A stretch of 64,000 nucleotides of DNA. Source: Caldinitratiruptor microaerophilus (GTDB taxonomy: Bacteria > Bacillota > Sulfobacillia > Symbiobacteriales > ZC4RG38). Numbering within the stretch: position 1 is the first letter of the stretch; each line of letters begins with the position of its first letter. The notes under the pieces were generated by a model that saw only the letters and a list, made by a program, of their open reading frames with translations, was not told the origin of the DNA and did no database searches. This document shows, piece by piece, positions 1 to 8,646 of this stretch. Position numbers and translations under genes: made by a program. The stretch is taken from assembly GCF_025999835.1 (NCBI RefSeq), contig NZ_AP025628.1, forward strand, positions 1,984,001 through 2,048,000. The letters run 5' to 3'.

Positions 1-1979
1 CTGCTGAGGGACGCCAGGGCCTCCTGGAGTTGCTCCTGCTGCGCCTCCAAGGCGTTTCGCTGTTGGATGAGTTCTTCGTTTTGGGCTTGCAACTCTTCCT
101 GCTGCGCGACCACTTCCTCGTGGAGCGCCTGCAACTCTTCGTGGGCCTGTTGCAACTTCCTGTGGCTGGCCAGCAGGTCTTGATGGGTGCGAGCGTGGGC
201 GATGGCGACGCTCACCTGACTGGCCACCGCTTCGAGGAAGCGCACTTCGTCCGGCGTCCACTGCCTGGGGGCGTCGCACTGGTGCAACCCGATGAGTCCG
301 AGCACAACATGTCCCAACCGAAGAGGCGCCACCAGCACCGCCCGGGCGCCAACGGACAAGAGTTCCTGGCGGAGGCCAGGGACGGCGGACTCCAACCGGG
401 CGTCTGTCGCCACGTCCGAGATGGCCACGGCCTCATCGTGGGTGGACAACACCACCGCCGACCGGGGCGTGACACTGCCGACACCGACAGGAGCGACCCC
501 GGGCGCCGTCCATTCCTCTGCCAGCCGAAAGCTCCCGTCCTCCTGCCGTAGCCGGATGAAGCTCCGGCTTGCGCCCAGAGCCTCCCCCAAGTTGCGCACG
601 GTTTCACGGAGCACGTCATCCAGATCCAGGGAGCCGTGGACTGCCTCGCTGACCTCCCGGATGAGGGCCTGCAGGCGGATCTCCTGCTTGAGCCGGGCGT
701 TGGTGCCGGCCAGATCCTCCTCCCGCTGCCGGTACTCCCTCGAAAAGCGCATGCCCACCGCTGCCCCTGCGCCCAACACGGCGGCCGCCAGCGCGCCCGT
801 CGACAGCGCCAGGCCCACAGACCTGCCCCCGGCGAGTTCCACTCGGAGCGCACCGGCGAACACCGCCGCCACGGAGAGGATCAGTAGCCTGCGCCCGGCC
901 GCGGCGCCCAGGGTGTAGGTCGCCACTCCGGGGATGAGCACCATCGAGGACAGAACACTGTACCCAATCCGTCCGGACGCGGAAAGAAGAAGACCGAGGG
1001 CCACGCTGAGAAAGACCATGCGCCAGAACACCCGGCGGCTGAGACTTCTCGGGCGGCACAGGGCCCAGCGCATGCCGGTGTTGTAAAGGGCGACCGCGCT
1101 GACGAACACATGGCCTGCGACGGGCGAAGCCACCACTTCGTGACCGCTCAGGGGGCTGAGCCCGACCACGAGGACAGCGAGGAGCCAGCCCCACGCCTCC
1201 AGCACCTGATCCACCCTGGTCAGGGTTGCCTTCGTTGCGGACGCTCGATCGTCCGCCACGTCCTGTTCCACCGACGGGGTGTAGCGTTCCGCGAGCAGGA
1301 CCAGGGCCCAGATGCCCCAGGCGACCATGCCGGTCCACTGCTCTGTCCGGGCGAAGTTGTACGCCAGCAGTAGCGGCAGCAGCGCCCCGGCCAGCGACCG
1401 CGCCCAGCCTGCCGGGGCGGCCCGGCGGGATGCGCCACCGGGCGAGAGGAGGGCCACGGCTCCCGCCAGCCCGGCGACGCCGGCCCACCGGATGGCCCCC
1501 CGGAGGGCTGCATACGGTGGGCTGGCGAAAATGCCCGGAGCGAGGAGCATGAGGGCCCCGGTGGCCGCTTCGATGAGCCCGAGGGCCATGTGGCTGAGGT
1601 TCAGACTTGCCTCCGTGTCGCCACGTGGCTGCGGCAGCCAAGTCGCTACCAGCACGCTGGCGGCCAGGAGTCCGTACAAGATCACCCCAGTCCAGGACGC
1701 GGCCCTCAGGAACAGGTACACCAGCACGCCGAAGGGCAGGGCTGCCAGTACAGAGAGAGTGCCGGCGATCCAGGTCGGAAGGGCATATGCGATCTGGACC
1801 AGAAGGGCCAGACCCCCCAGCATCAGGATCGTGGCAAACCCGGAAAAGTACGGACGAACGGGATCATAAGTGGGAGACCGAAACTGGCTTTGGAAAATGT
1901 AAATCGCCACTGCCAGGAACATCTCGATGGTGGCCGCCACGACGCGGAACTGGGCAGTCCGAAACGCGACCTTGCGCAC
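1..1979 (-). CDS. Multi-pass membrane sensor protein with GAF domain (C-terminus beyond left edge)
   Basis: The frame is open from a GTG start at 1979 to the window edge, giving about 659 visible residues. The start is chosen because GGGAGGA lies about seven bases upstream. Residues 1 to about 400 form many hydrophobic segments with no obvious named domain, so this is a large membrane sensor module. A GAF domain follows at about 440-585 (ending GLIGLHQCDAPRQWTPDEV), then a Gln/Glu-rich coiled coil at about 600-659 that leads out of the window. Such an architecture usually ends in a histidine kinase, diguanylate cyclase or phosphatase output domain, but that part is not visible. Function as a signal sensor is inferred; the ligand is unknown. 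Confidence 0.8.
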   Translation of the reverse strand, partial: MRKVAFRTAQFRVVAATIEMFLAVAIYIFQSQFRSPTYDPVRPYFSGFATILMLGGLALLVQIAYALPTWIAGTLSVLAALPFGVLVYLFLRAASWTGVILYGLLAASVLVATWLPQPRGDTEASLNLSHMALGLIEAATGALMLLAPGIFASPPYAALRGAIRWAGVAGLAGAVALLSPGGASRRAAPAGWARSLAGALLPLLLAYNFARTEQWTGMVAWGIWALVLLAERYTPSVEQDVADDRASATKATLTRVDQVLEAWGWLLAVLVVGLSPLSGHEVVASPVAGHVFVSAVALYNTGMRWALCRPRSLSRRVFWRMVFLSVALGLLLSASGRIGYSVLSSMVLIPGVATYTLGAAAGRRLLILSVAAVFAGALRVELAGGRSVGLALSTGALAAAVLGAGAAVGMRFSREYRQREEDLAGTNARLKQEIRLQALIREVSEAVHGSLDLDDVLRETVRNLGEALGASRSFIRLRQEDGSFRLAEEWTAPGVAPVGVGSVTPRSAVVLSTHDEAVAISDVATDARLESAVPGLRQELLSVGARAVLVAPLRLGHVVLGLIGLHQCDAPRQWTPDEVRFLEAVASQVSVAIAHARTHQDLLASHRKLQQAHEELQALHEEVVAQQEELQAQNEELIQQRNALEAQQEQLQEALASLS

Positions 1980-2712
1980 GTGCTTGTCCTCCCGACTGGG
2001 CTACGTCGGCCGACCCCAGGGCCAGTACGCCCCTCACCTCGTCCCGGCACAGACCCATGCTGTGTCCGCCCCGCTCAGCGGCCAGGATGTGTCCGCCGTC
2101 CGCGCCCCGCTGTGGTGCAACTCGCAGACGCCACCACAGGTCCGCCTCCCGAGGGCCACTGGTCCGTCACATCGACGCAACATCTCCCGTCTCACGTTCG
2201 CCGCAGCTGACCACTTCCACCAGGCCAACTCCGAGGCAGCGGGGATCACATGCCTTCCGCGTGGCACCCCACTCCCCGCCGGTTCTCGATCAGGCCCGCG
2301 ATCTTCCTGGCCGAGGCCGCCCACCGCTCCGCCAGCCGCCGCACCTCGTCCGCCACCACCGCGAACCCCCACCCTCGCTCCCCCGTCCGGGCCGCCTCGT
2401 TGGCCGCAGTCAGTGCCAGCAGGTTCGTCTACTCCGCGATTCCTGAGATCTCCTGGGTGGTGTCCCCGATCTGGTTCGACATCCCCTCCGGGTTGCGCAT
2501 GCGGCTCGCAGACCCGGAGATCGGGTCCGCGCACCACCGGCCGCCCCACGCCGTCCCGGTCGTTACGCGCTGACAACAAGGCCACACACAGCGACACGCT
2601 CTCCCGGTGAGGGAGAAGACTCGTCCCGGGACCATGGGCGCGTGTAAAATGTTCGTGGAGTTTCGGGTAGAACTGCACCAGATATTGAGATTTGCGATGG
2701 GACGGTGAGCCC
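1980..2712. other. Intergenic region with a decayed gene remnant
   Basis: About 730 bases separate the divergent sensor gene and the pilin-like operon. The only recognisable content is a degenerate chemotaxis-receptor fragment on the minus strand (listed separately). The last 70 bases are less GC-rich and include TAAAAT at 2645-2650, which could be a -10 element for the plus-strand pilin operon, but no matching -35 is seen. Confidence 0.5.
2245..2560 (-). pseudogene. Methyl-accepting chemotaxis protein fragment with in-frame TAG
   Basis: Read on the minus strand, this stretch encodes the highly conserved hairpin tip of a chemotaxis receptor: QIGDTTQEISGIAE, then a TAG stop, then [32 protein letters not shown] and a short tail before a TGA. 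The family has EQTNLLALNAAIEAARAGE here, so the TAG at 2432-2430 has replaced the conserved Gln codon. There is no start codon with a ribosome binding site, no membrane domain and no HAMP domain nearby, so this is a remnant rather than a gene. The assignment to the receptor family is strong because this segment is its most conserved region. Confidence 0.85.
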
Positions 2713-3897
2713 GTGCGCCATACCGGCCCGGAGTCGGCCCGGGGCAGCGCCCTCGTGTGGGTGCTCGTGGTCGCCGCCGTCTTGAGCCTCCTGGCCGCGG
2801 CGGTGGCGCGCGCCAACGTGTTCGGGCTGCGGAGCGCCACGTTCTGGCAGGAGCGGCTCCAGGCGTTCTACGCAGCGGAGTCCGGGCTGAACGTGGCGCT
2901 GTACCGGCTCTGGGAACTGCGGGAAACGCTACCGGCACCCGGGAGCACCGACTGCACGAAGTCCCCGTGGTTCGAGAGCAGCCCGAACGACTTCCCGGGC
3001 AAGCCGGACACGGGATATCGCGTCTGCGTCGAGGAAGGTCCCGGCGGCCGGGTGCTGGTCGCCCGGGGGTACAGCGGCCGGAGCACCCGCACGGTGCGGT
3101 TGACCCTTCGCAGGCCCCGGTCCGCCGCCGAGTACTTCCCGGAGGATCGGCAGGAGAACGGCGTCATCGACGCCGGGGACGGGGAGTGGGAGTGGCCGGA
3201 GGTCGCCCTGCCCGACCTCGCCCCGCCGTCCGGTACGCCCGAGGAGCCGGAACTCGCCGGCGACCCGGCGACGATGCCCCCCGGTACGTACCGGTACGAC
3301 AAGCTGGAAGTGGAGAAGAACGCCACCCTCCGCATCCAGGGCCCGGCCACGATCTACGTGAAAGAGGATGTCCGCGTCAAGGACAACGCGGTCTTGGAGG
3401 TCACCGGTTCAGGTGCCGTCAGCATTTACGTGAAAGGAGACTTTGACCTCGCAAACCGCGCCCGACTCGTGCGCACGCAAGAAACCGCTCTGTACGTTGG
3501 TAAGGGCGTGAAGTGGGAGAATAACGCCCGTGTCGAAGGCAGCGGGCGGCTGCTGATCGTGCTTGGCGGCGATCTCGAAGTCGAGAACGGGGTGGCGGTG
3601 AACTCCGGGGCGAGCGCGGACGCCATGGGCATCTACCTGACGACGGACGCCAGTCACAAGGTGAAACTGAAAAACAACGCCACCTTTGTCGGCGGTCTCT
3701 ACGCGCCGACCGCAGCGAAAGTAGAGATCGAGAACAACGCCAGCCTGGTCGGTGCGACGGTCGGAGAGACCGTCACCCTGGACAAGAACGCGACCACGGC
3801 CTGGGACCCTCGTGTGCAGGACGCCCCCGCCCCCGAGGCCGGCGGGACCGGTGGTGGCACCTGGGTCGCCGACTGGGGAACGTGGAACGAGGAGTGA
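2713..3897 (+). CDS. PilX-like pilus-assembly protein with repeated beta-helix C-terminal region
   Basis: About 394 residues from a GTG at 2713 (a TTG at 2692 is an alternative; neither has an ideal ribosome binding site). A short basic leader is followed by ARGSALVWVLVVAAVLSLL, a PilX-type N-terminal segment lacking a classical prepilin Glu. The C-terminal half (about 190-370) is a run of short beta-strand repeats carrying Asn-Asn-Ala or Lys-Asn-Ala turns (KDNAVLEV, WENNARVE, LKNNATFVGG, IENNASLVGA), suggesting a parallel beta-helix. It starts a tightly packed plus-strand set with two prepilin-like genes and faces the pilus assembly operon, so a minor pilin or tip protein is likely. Exact role is not established. 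Confidence 0.75.
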   Translation: MRHTGPESARGSALVWVLVVAAVLSLLAAAVARANVFGLRSATFWQERLQAFYAAESGLNVALYRLWELRETLPAPGSTDCTKSPWFESSPNDFPGKPDTGYRVCVEEGPGGRVLVARGYSGRSTRTVRLTLRRPRSAAEYFPEDRQENGVIDAGDGEWEWPEVALPDLAPPSGTPEEPELAGDPATMPPGTYRYDKLEVEKNATLRIQGPATIYVKEDVRVKDNAVLEVTGSGAVSIYVKGDFDLANRARLVRTQETALYVGKGVKWENNARVEGSGRLLIVLGGDLEVENGVAVNSGASADAMGIYLTTDASHKVKLKNNATFVGGLYAPTAAKVEIENNASLVGATVGETVTLDKNATTAWDPRVQDAPAPEAGGTGGGTWVADWGTWNEE

Positions 3898-3903
3898 GGC
3901 ACC

Positions 3904-4323
3904 GTGCTTGCGGCGACCCGCCGGCAGCCCGTCCTGCAGAACCCCTCTGGCGCGGCGTACGTGGAAACGCTCGTCGCCCTGACGCTGCTGTCCGTCGTCC
4001 TCGTGCCGCTGTGGGGCTCCCTCGTCTCGGGGCTGCGGACGGCGGGGCGAGCAGAGGAGCGGTTCGCCGCGGTGAACGTCCTGCGCTCCGAAGCCGAGTC
4101 GCTCAAGGCCGAGGTTGTGCGGCGTGGCGACCTCACCTTCCTGCCGGAGGGCGGGACGACCAAGACGGTGACGGCCGAAGGCGAGGAATTCACGGTGGAA
4201 CGCTCGGTCACAAAGCCGGGGGAGTTCCGGGGCAGGGTGGCCCGGGTCGACCTCACGATCCGGTCCGCCGACGGGCACCTGACAGGATCCACCACGCTTT
4301 ACCTGTACGAGCGGGGCCGGTGA
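3904..4323 (+). CDS. Minor pilin / pseudopilin-like protein
   Basis: A 139-residue protein starting at GTG 3904, six bases after the previous stop, with GAGG just upstream. The N-terminus has a hydrophilic leader, then SGAAYVETLVALTLLSVVLV, a class III prepilin signal with Glu at position 5 of the mature hydrophobic helix. The remaining roughly 100 residues form a small soluble domain with no cysteines. It resembles minor pseudopilins of the GspI/PulI or PilV type, though the identity to one of these is uncertain. It is presumably processed by a prepilin peptidase encoded elsewhere, since none is seen here, and incorporated into the pilus built by the neighbouring PilB/PilC/PilM-O system. Confidence 0.8.
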   Translation: MLAATRRQPVLQNPSGAAYVETLVALTLLSVVLVPLWGSLVSGLRTAGRAEERFAAVNVLRSEAESLKAEVVRRGDLTFLPEGGTTKTVTAEGEEFTVERSVTKPGEFRGRVARVDLTIRSADGHLTGSTTLYLYERGR

Positions 4324-4324
4324 C

Positions 4325-4819
4325 ATGGCGAGGCGGCTGCAAGACCCCTCCGGGATCGCCCTCATCGAGGTCCTCGTCGCCACCACGCTCATCGCCATCC
4401 TGACGCCGGTGCTCGTCCGCCTCACGCTCCAGTCTTACCGGCTGCACGAGGCGGCGACCACACGGGTCCGCGAGCGCGAGCGCCTCCAGGAGGTGCTCGA
4501 CGAGATCGTCCACGGCTTCGACGGGGACGCGGGTAGGTACCCCGGGCTCACCGGGGTCCCGTGCGACGCCCTGACCCCGCTCCCGGACGGGTTCCGCTAC
4601 GTGGTGGGCCCGCACCGCGTGGAGTACCGCGTCGTGGACGGGGCGCTCCAGCGCCAGGTGGACGCCGGGGTCCCGAACGTCCTGATGCCGGGGGTCGAAA
4701 AAGTCGAGGCGTCCTGCGATGCAGAACGCCTCGTAACCGTCCACGCAACGATACTTGCAGACAGCAGTCGAGTATCGGCCTCCACGTCGGTTGTGATCCG
4801 AGTCGGAACCAACCCCTGA
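4325..4819 (+). CDS. Minor pilin / pseudopilin-like protein
   Basis: A 164-residue protein whose ATG follows the stop of the preceding gene by one base, implying translational coupling. It carries a prepilin signal, SGIALIEVLVATTLIAILTP, with cleavage expected after the Gly and the conserved Glu at +5. The globular part contains two cysteines (about residues 79 and 137) that could form a disulfide. It resembles GspJ/PilW-type minor pilins in size and N-terminus. It ends 12 bases from the stop of the convergent major pilin gene, so the plus-strand and minus-strand pilus genes meet tail to tail here. Confidence 0.8.
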   Translation: MARRLQDPSGIALIEVLVATTLIAILTPVLVRLTLQSYRLHEAATTRVRERERLQEVLDEIVHGFDGDAGRYPGLTGVPCDALTPLPDGFRYVVGPHRVEYRVVDGALQRQVDAGVPNVLMPGVEKVEASCDAERLVTVHATILADSSRVSASTSVVIRVGTNP

Positions 4820-4830
4820 ACCAGGACGAG

Positions 4831-5358
4831 TTACTGCCAGTTGATGGTTGTCGGGTCCGTGTTCGGATCGAGCGCGCTAGGCCCGACCACCCCGTCCGGA
4901 GTGATGGTGATCTTCCGCCAGTCGGCCGGATTGGTAGTGGGATCCTCAGTGGCGGGGATGAACAGTTCAAGTGTGTAGCTCTTGCCGTTGCTGGAGCGGT
5001 TATATGAAACCGTAGCTGCAAAGATCTTAGCTGAGGTGTTCGCCGTTTCGATGTCGATCCAACGATCGAGCACCGTCGCGAGTTCGCTGAGGTTCTCAAC
5101 GTTGCTATCAGCCGGGTACCCTTTTTCCTCCGCCTTGTACATCTCCATGGCCGAACGGATCTGGTGCGCCTGTTCGACCGCCACCTGCTGCGTGGCCGTT
5201 CGGACCGCGCCCCAGAGCTTCGGCACCGCGAGGAGCCCCAGAACCGCCAGAACAGCCAGCACCACCATGAGTTCGATCAGCGTGAACCCCTCTTGCGCCC
5301 CCCAGCGCTTCGCCAGACGCCTCCACTGCCGCGACCTGCCCTTCAGCCAGCCACCCAT
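4831..5358 (-). CDS. Major type IV pilin / pseudopilin
   Basis: The ATG at 5358 is chosen because GAGGGGG lies nine bases upstream; an earlier in-frame start would overlap the promoter. The 175-residue product has a basic leader, then the canonical prepilin site QEGFTLIELMVVLAVLAVLG, with cleavage after Gly and a methylated Phe. The C-terminal domain is short and has no cysteine pair, resembling GspG/PulG or competence-type ComGC pilins. Being last in the minus-strand pil operon and having its own strong promoter suggests it is made in excess over the assembly machinery, as expected of a major subunit. Confidence 0.85.
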   Translation of the reverse strand: MGGWLKGRSRQWRRLAKRWGAQEGFTLIELMVVLAVLAVLGLLAVPKLWGAVRTATQQVAVEQAHQIRSAMEMYKAEEKGYPADSNVENLSELATVLDRWIDIETANTSAKIFAATVSYNRSSNGKSYTLELFIPATEDPTTNPADWRKITITPDGVVGPSALDPNTDPTTINWQ

Positions 5359-5428
5359 GGTTCTGTCCCCCTCGAACAGACGTAGTCCTTCTACTGGCAG
5401 CCCCAGTCCAACGCGTGAACGCGATTCC

Positions 5429-5457
5429 AGTGTAGGGGCGGCTGTTCGTGCGGTCAA
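5429..5457 (-). promoter_or_regulatory. Sigma-A-type promoter of the major pilin gene
   Basis: On the minus strand, TTGACC (5457-5452) and TACACT (5434-5429) are separated by exactly 17 bases. They lie about 70 bases upstream of the pilin start, in the 159-base gap after pilC. Confidence 0.65.
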
Positions 5458-5516
5458 TAGACTGCGGCCACAAACATGAACCCCACATATTTAGCGTCTG
5501 AAAGTACCTTGCCCCC

Positions 5517-6848
5517 TCACCGTAACCGGGGCGGCTTCGTGAACGCCTCGAACATCGGCAGGTACACCGAGAGCAGGATGACCGCCACGATCCCCCCGAG
5601 CCCGATGATGATCGCCGGCTCGAGCGCGGCGGTGAGCCGTTCGGCGAGGCGGTCGAGTTCACGTTCGTAAAAGTCCGCTACTTTATCGAGCATCCGGTCG
5701 AGGGCGCCGGTCTCCTCGCCCACCTCCACCATCTGGACCACCACCGGCGGGAACCAGCGGCTCTGCCGCAGGGATGTACTGAGGCGGCCCCCCAGGCGGA
5801 CGTGCTCGCGCGCGGCAGCGACGTCCTCCTCCAGCGCGGCGTTCCCGACCGTCCGCACCACGAGGTCCAGGGCGGTCAGGATCGGCACGCCGGCCCCGAC
5901 CAGGCTGCCGAGCGTCCGGCTGAAGCGCGCGATGCCGCGCAGGAGGGCGAGGCGACCGGCGATCGGGGTGCGGAGGACCAGCCGGTGCAGCCGGAGCCGG
6001 CCGGCAGGGGTCTGACCGTACGCGCGCAGTGCGGCGTAGGCGGCCACGAGACCCCCCAGCACGAGGTACCCGTACTGCCGCAACCCGGCGCTCAGACCCA
6101 GGAGAATCCGGGTGGGCAAGGGGAGCGGGGTGTCCATCTCCCGGAACATCGCCGCGAACTGGGGAAGCACCACCGTGGTGAGGAGAACGACGAGCGCCAG
6201 GCCGGTACCCACGACGATCTTGGGGTACGTCGTGGCCGACCGGACCTTCTGGTTCAGGGCGTCCTCCTTCTCGAGATGCTCGGCCAGGCGGCTCAGCGTG
6301 ACGTCGAGGATGCCGGCCATCTCCCCCGCCTCTACCATATTCACCACGAGGGCGGGAAAGAGAGGCCCCTGCCGGGCGAATGCCTCCGCCAGGGTGCTAC
6401 CCTGTTCGACCGACTGCACGACGGCCTCCAGGGCGCCTCGCAGGCCCCGGTGCTCCGCCTGTTGCGCCAGGAGCCGGATGGCGGTCACCACCGGCACGCC
6501 GGCGCCCAGGGCGGTGGCGGCCTGCCGGCAGAAGGCGGCCAGCACGGCGAGCGGGAGGGGCCGGGGAGGACGGAGGCGGACCGGCTGCCGCCAGAGCGGC
6601 GCACGGGCCGGCGGTTCCTGCACCGGGGCCGGCTCCGACGCCGCGCCCGCTGGGGTGGCGCGCCTCAGGCCCGCGGCGAGGGCCCCGTTGCCGCCCCGAT
6701 CCTCGCCGCGGGAAACGCGCACCAGGTCGACCACGTACAGGCCCTGTTCCCGCAGGCGCCGGACGACGCTCTGCTCGTCCGGCCCTTCGGCGGTGCCCCG
6801 CGTCACCGCGCCCGCCGGTGTCCGGGCGCGGTAGCGGTAGAGCGCCAA
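5517..6848 (-). CDS. pilC: Type IV pilus inner-membrane platform protein PilC/GspF
   Basis: Start at TTG 6848 gives the typical N-terminus MALYRYRA; GGGAGGGG lies seven to ten bases upstream, whereas the GTG at 6857 sits on top of that ribosome binding site. The roughly 443-residue protein has a short N-terminal region like those seen in GspF, a Pro/Ala-rich linker, then two homologous GspF domains, each with a helical cytoplasmic part (FCRQAATALGAGVP and FSRTLGSLVGAGVP) and hydrophobic segments near the middle and the C-terminus. PilC couples the PilB ATPase to pilin extraction from the membrane. The gene is downstream of pilB in the same operon. Confidence 0.9.
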   Translation of the reverse strand: MALYRYRARTPAGAVTRGTAEGPDEQSVVRRLREQGLYVVDLVRVSRGEDRGGNGALAAGLRRATPAGAASEPAPVQEPPARAPLWRQPVRLRPPRPLPLAVLAAFCRQAATALGAGVPVVTAIRLLAQQAEHRGLRGALEAVVQSVEQGSTLAEAFARQGPLFPALVVNMVEAGEMAGILDVTLSRLAEHLEKEDALNQKVRSATTYPKIVVGTGLALVVLLTTVVLPQFAAMFREMDTPLPLPTRILLGLSAGLRQYGYLVLGGLVAAYAALRAYGQTPAGRLRLHRLVLRTPIAGRLALLRGIARFSRTLGSLVGAGVPILTALDLVVRTVGNAALEEDVAAAREHVRLGGRLSTSLRQSRWFPPVVVQMVEVGEETGALDRMLDKVADFYERELDRLAERLTAALEPAIIIGLGGIVAVILLSVYLPMFEAFTKPPRLR

Positions 6849-6922
6849 CCTTGCCACCCCCTCCCGCTCCGGCGGTCGGGCCGGCGGCCCGTCCCCGACC
6901 CGGGCGAACCGGCACCGCCGAA

Positions 6923-8626
6923 CTATGCCTCCGAGTACGCCACCCGCTGGACCTCCTCCAGGGTCGTGATGCCCGCCAGGGCCTTGGCCACGCCATCCTC
7001 CAGGAGCGTGCGCATGCCCTGTGCACGGGCCCTCTCCCGGATCACGCCGGCCGGTGCCTTCTCGGTCACCAGCGCCCGCAGGTCGCCGGTCATCGTGAAG
7101 AGCTCGAACAGGGCCACGCGGCCCCGGTACCCCGTCTCGTGGCAGGCGGCGCAGCCCCGGCCGCGGTAGACCCGCACCGGCCCCGGCGGCAGCGCGAACA
7201 GCGCGCGCTCGGGGGCGTCCGCCGGCAGGTCGACGGGCTCCCGGCACCGCTCGCAGATCCGGCGCCCGAGGCGCTGCGCCACCACCGCCAGGACCGACGA
7301 GGCGACGAGGTAGGACTCGACCCCCATGTCGAGCAGGCGGGTGGTCGCGCTCGGGGCATCGTTGGTGTGCAGGGTGCTGAACACCAGGTGGCCGGTCAGG
7401 GCCGCCCGGATGGCGATCTCCGCGGTCTCGAGGTCCCGGATCTCGCCCACCATGATCACGTCGGGGTCCTGCCGCAGGAACGAGCGCAACCCGCTGGCGA
7501 ACGTGAGCCCGGCCTTCGGATTGATCTGGACCTGGCTGATGCCCGGGATGTGGTACTCCACGGGGTCCTCGATGGTGAGGATGTTGCGGTGCGGCCGGTT
7601 CAGGTGGCGCAGGGTGGCCATGAGCGTGGTCGTCTTGCCGCTTCCCGTGGGACCGGTCACCAGGATCATGCCATACGGGGTCTGAAGGAGCCGCCGGTAC
7701 TGCTCGAGGGTGTCCGGCAGCATGCCGAGCTGCTCCAGATGGGTGATGGCCCGGCTCTTGTCGAGGAGCCGCATCACGACCCGCTCCCCGGCGATGGTCG
7801 GCAGGGTGGAGACGCGGACGTCGACCTCCCTCCCCCCCGTCCGCAGGTCGAAGCGGCCGTCCTGCGGCACCCGGCGCTCGGCGATGTCCAGGTCCGCCAT
7901 CACCTTCACCCGGGACACGAGGGGGGCCAGGAGGGACAGCGGCTGCTCCATCACGTCGCGGAGGAGGCCGTCGACCCGGAACCGGATGCGCACCCGGTCT
8001 GCCTGGGGCTCCAGGTGGATGTCGCTCGCCCCCTGGTCGAGGGCCTCGGCGATGAGCTGCTCGAGGAAGTCGACCACCGCCCGGCTCTCCGTGACGGCCC
8101 GCCCCTCCGCTGCGCCGCGAGCCCCGGGGGACGGGTGCGCCTCCCCCGTCGCACCCCCGGCGGCCATCGCTTCGCCGCCGCCCGCTCGCGAGATCTGGCC
8201 GGCCACCCCGTAGGCGCGCCGGAGCGCCCGCTCGAGACCCTTCGGGGTCACCACCACCGGGACGGCCTCGCGGCCGGTGAGCCCGGCGATCTCGTCCAGC
8301 GCGAAGACGTTGAGGGGGTCCACCATCGCCACCCGGACCTGCCGGTCCGTGGCCGAGAGGGGCAATGCTCCGAGGAGCCGCGCCGTGGCCTCGGGCAGCA
8401 GCCGGGCGGCGCCGGGGTCGACCTGGATGAGGTCCGCCGGAACGTACTCGTACCCCAGCTGGCGGGCGAGGGTCAGTGCGATGTCCTCCTCGGTCGCCAG
8501 CCCCATGTCGACCAGCACCTGGCCGAGGCGGCGTCCGGAACGCCGCTGCTCCTGCAGGGCCTTCTCGAGCTGCTCGGCAGTCAGGAGACGGGCCTCGACG
8601 AGGATCTCCCCCAGACGTCTGGCCAC
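6923..8626 (-). CDS. pilB: Type IV pilus extension ATPase PilB/GspE
   Basis: This hexameric ATPase powers pilin polymerisation at the cytoplasmic face of PilC. An N-terminal MshEN-type domain (about 1-150) is followed by the GspE core with Walker A GPTGSGKTT near residue 325, the Asp box, Walker B VGEIRD near 395 and the His box. Two CxxC pairs (CERC and CAAC) near the C-terminus form the zinc site typical of PilB. The GTG at 8626 is preferred over GTG 8635 because GAGGGG is then about eight bases away and the protein begins with the family-typical ARRLGEILVEARLLT. It is flanked by pilO and pilC in one operon. Confidence 0.92.
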   Translation of the reverse strand: MARRLGEILVEARLLTAEQLEKALQEQRRSGRRLGQVLVDMGLATEEDIALTLARQLGYEYVPADLIQVDPGAARLLPEATARLLGALPLSATDRQVRVAMVDPLNVFALDEIAGLTGREAVPVVVTPKGLERALRRAYGVAGQISRAGGGEAMAAGGATGEAHPSPGARGAAEGRAVTESRAVVDFLEQLIAEALDQGASDIHLEPQADRVRIRFRVDGLLRDVMEQPLSLLAPLVSRVKVMADLDIAERRVPQDGRFDLRTGGREVDVRVSTLPTIAGERVVMRLLDKSRAITHLEQLGMLPDTLEQYRRLLQTPYGMILVTGPTGSGKTTTLMATLRHLNRPHRNILTIEDPVEYHIPGISQVQINPKAGLTFASGLRSFLRQDPDVIMVGEIRDLETAEIAIRAALTGHLVFSTLHTNDAPSATTRLLDMGVESYLVASSVLAVVAQRLGRRICERCREPVDLPADAPERALFALPPGPVRVYRGRGCAACHETGYRGRVALFELFTMTGDLRALVTEKAPAGVIRERARAQGMRTLLEDGVAKALAGITTLEEVQRVAYSEA

Positions 8627-8646
8627 CGGCCTCACCCCTCACGCGA

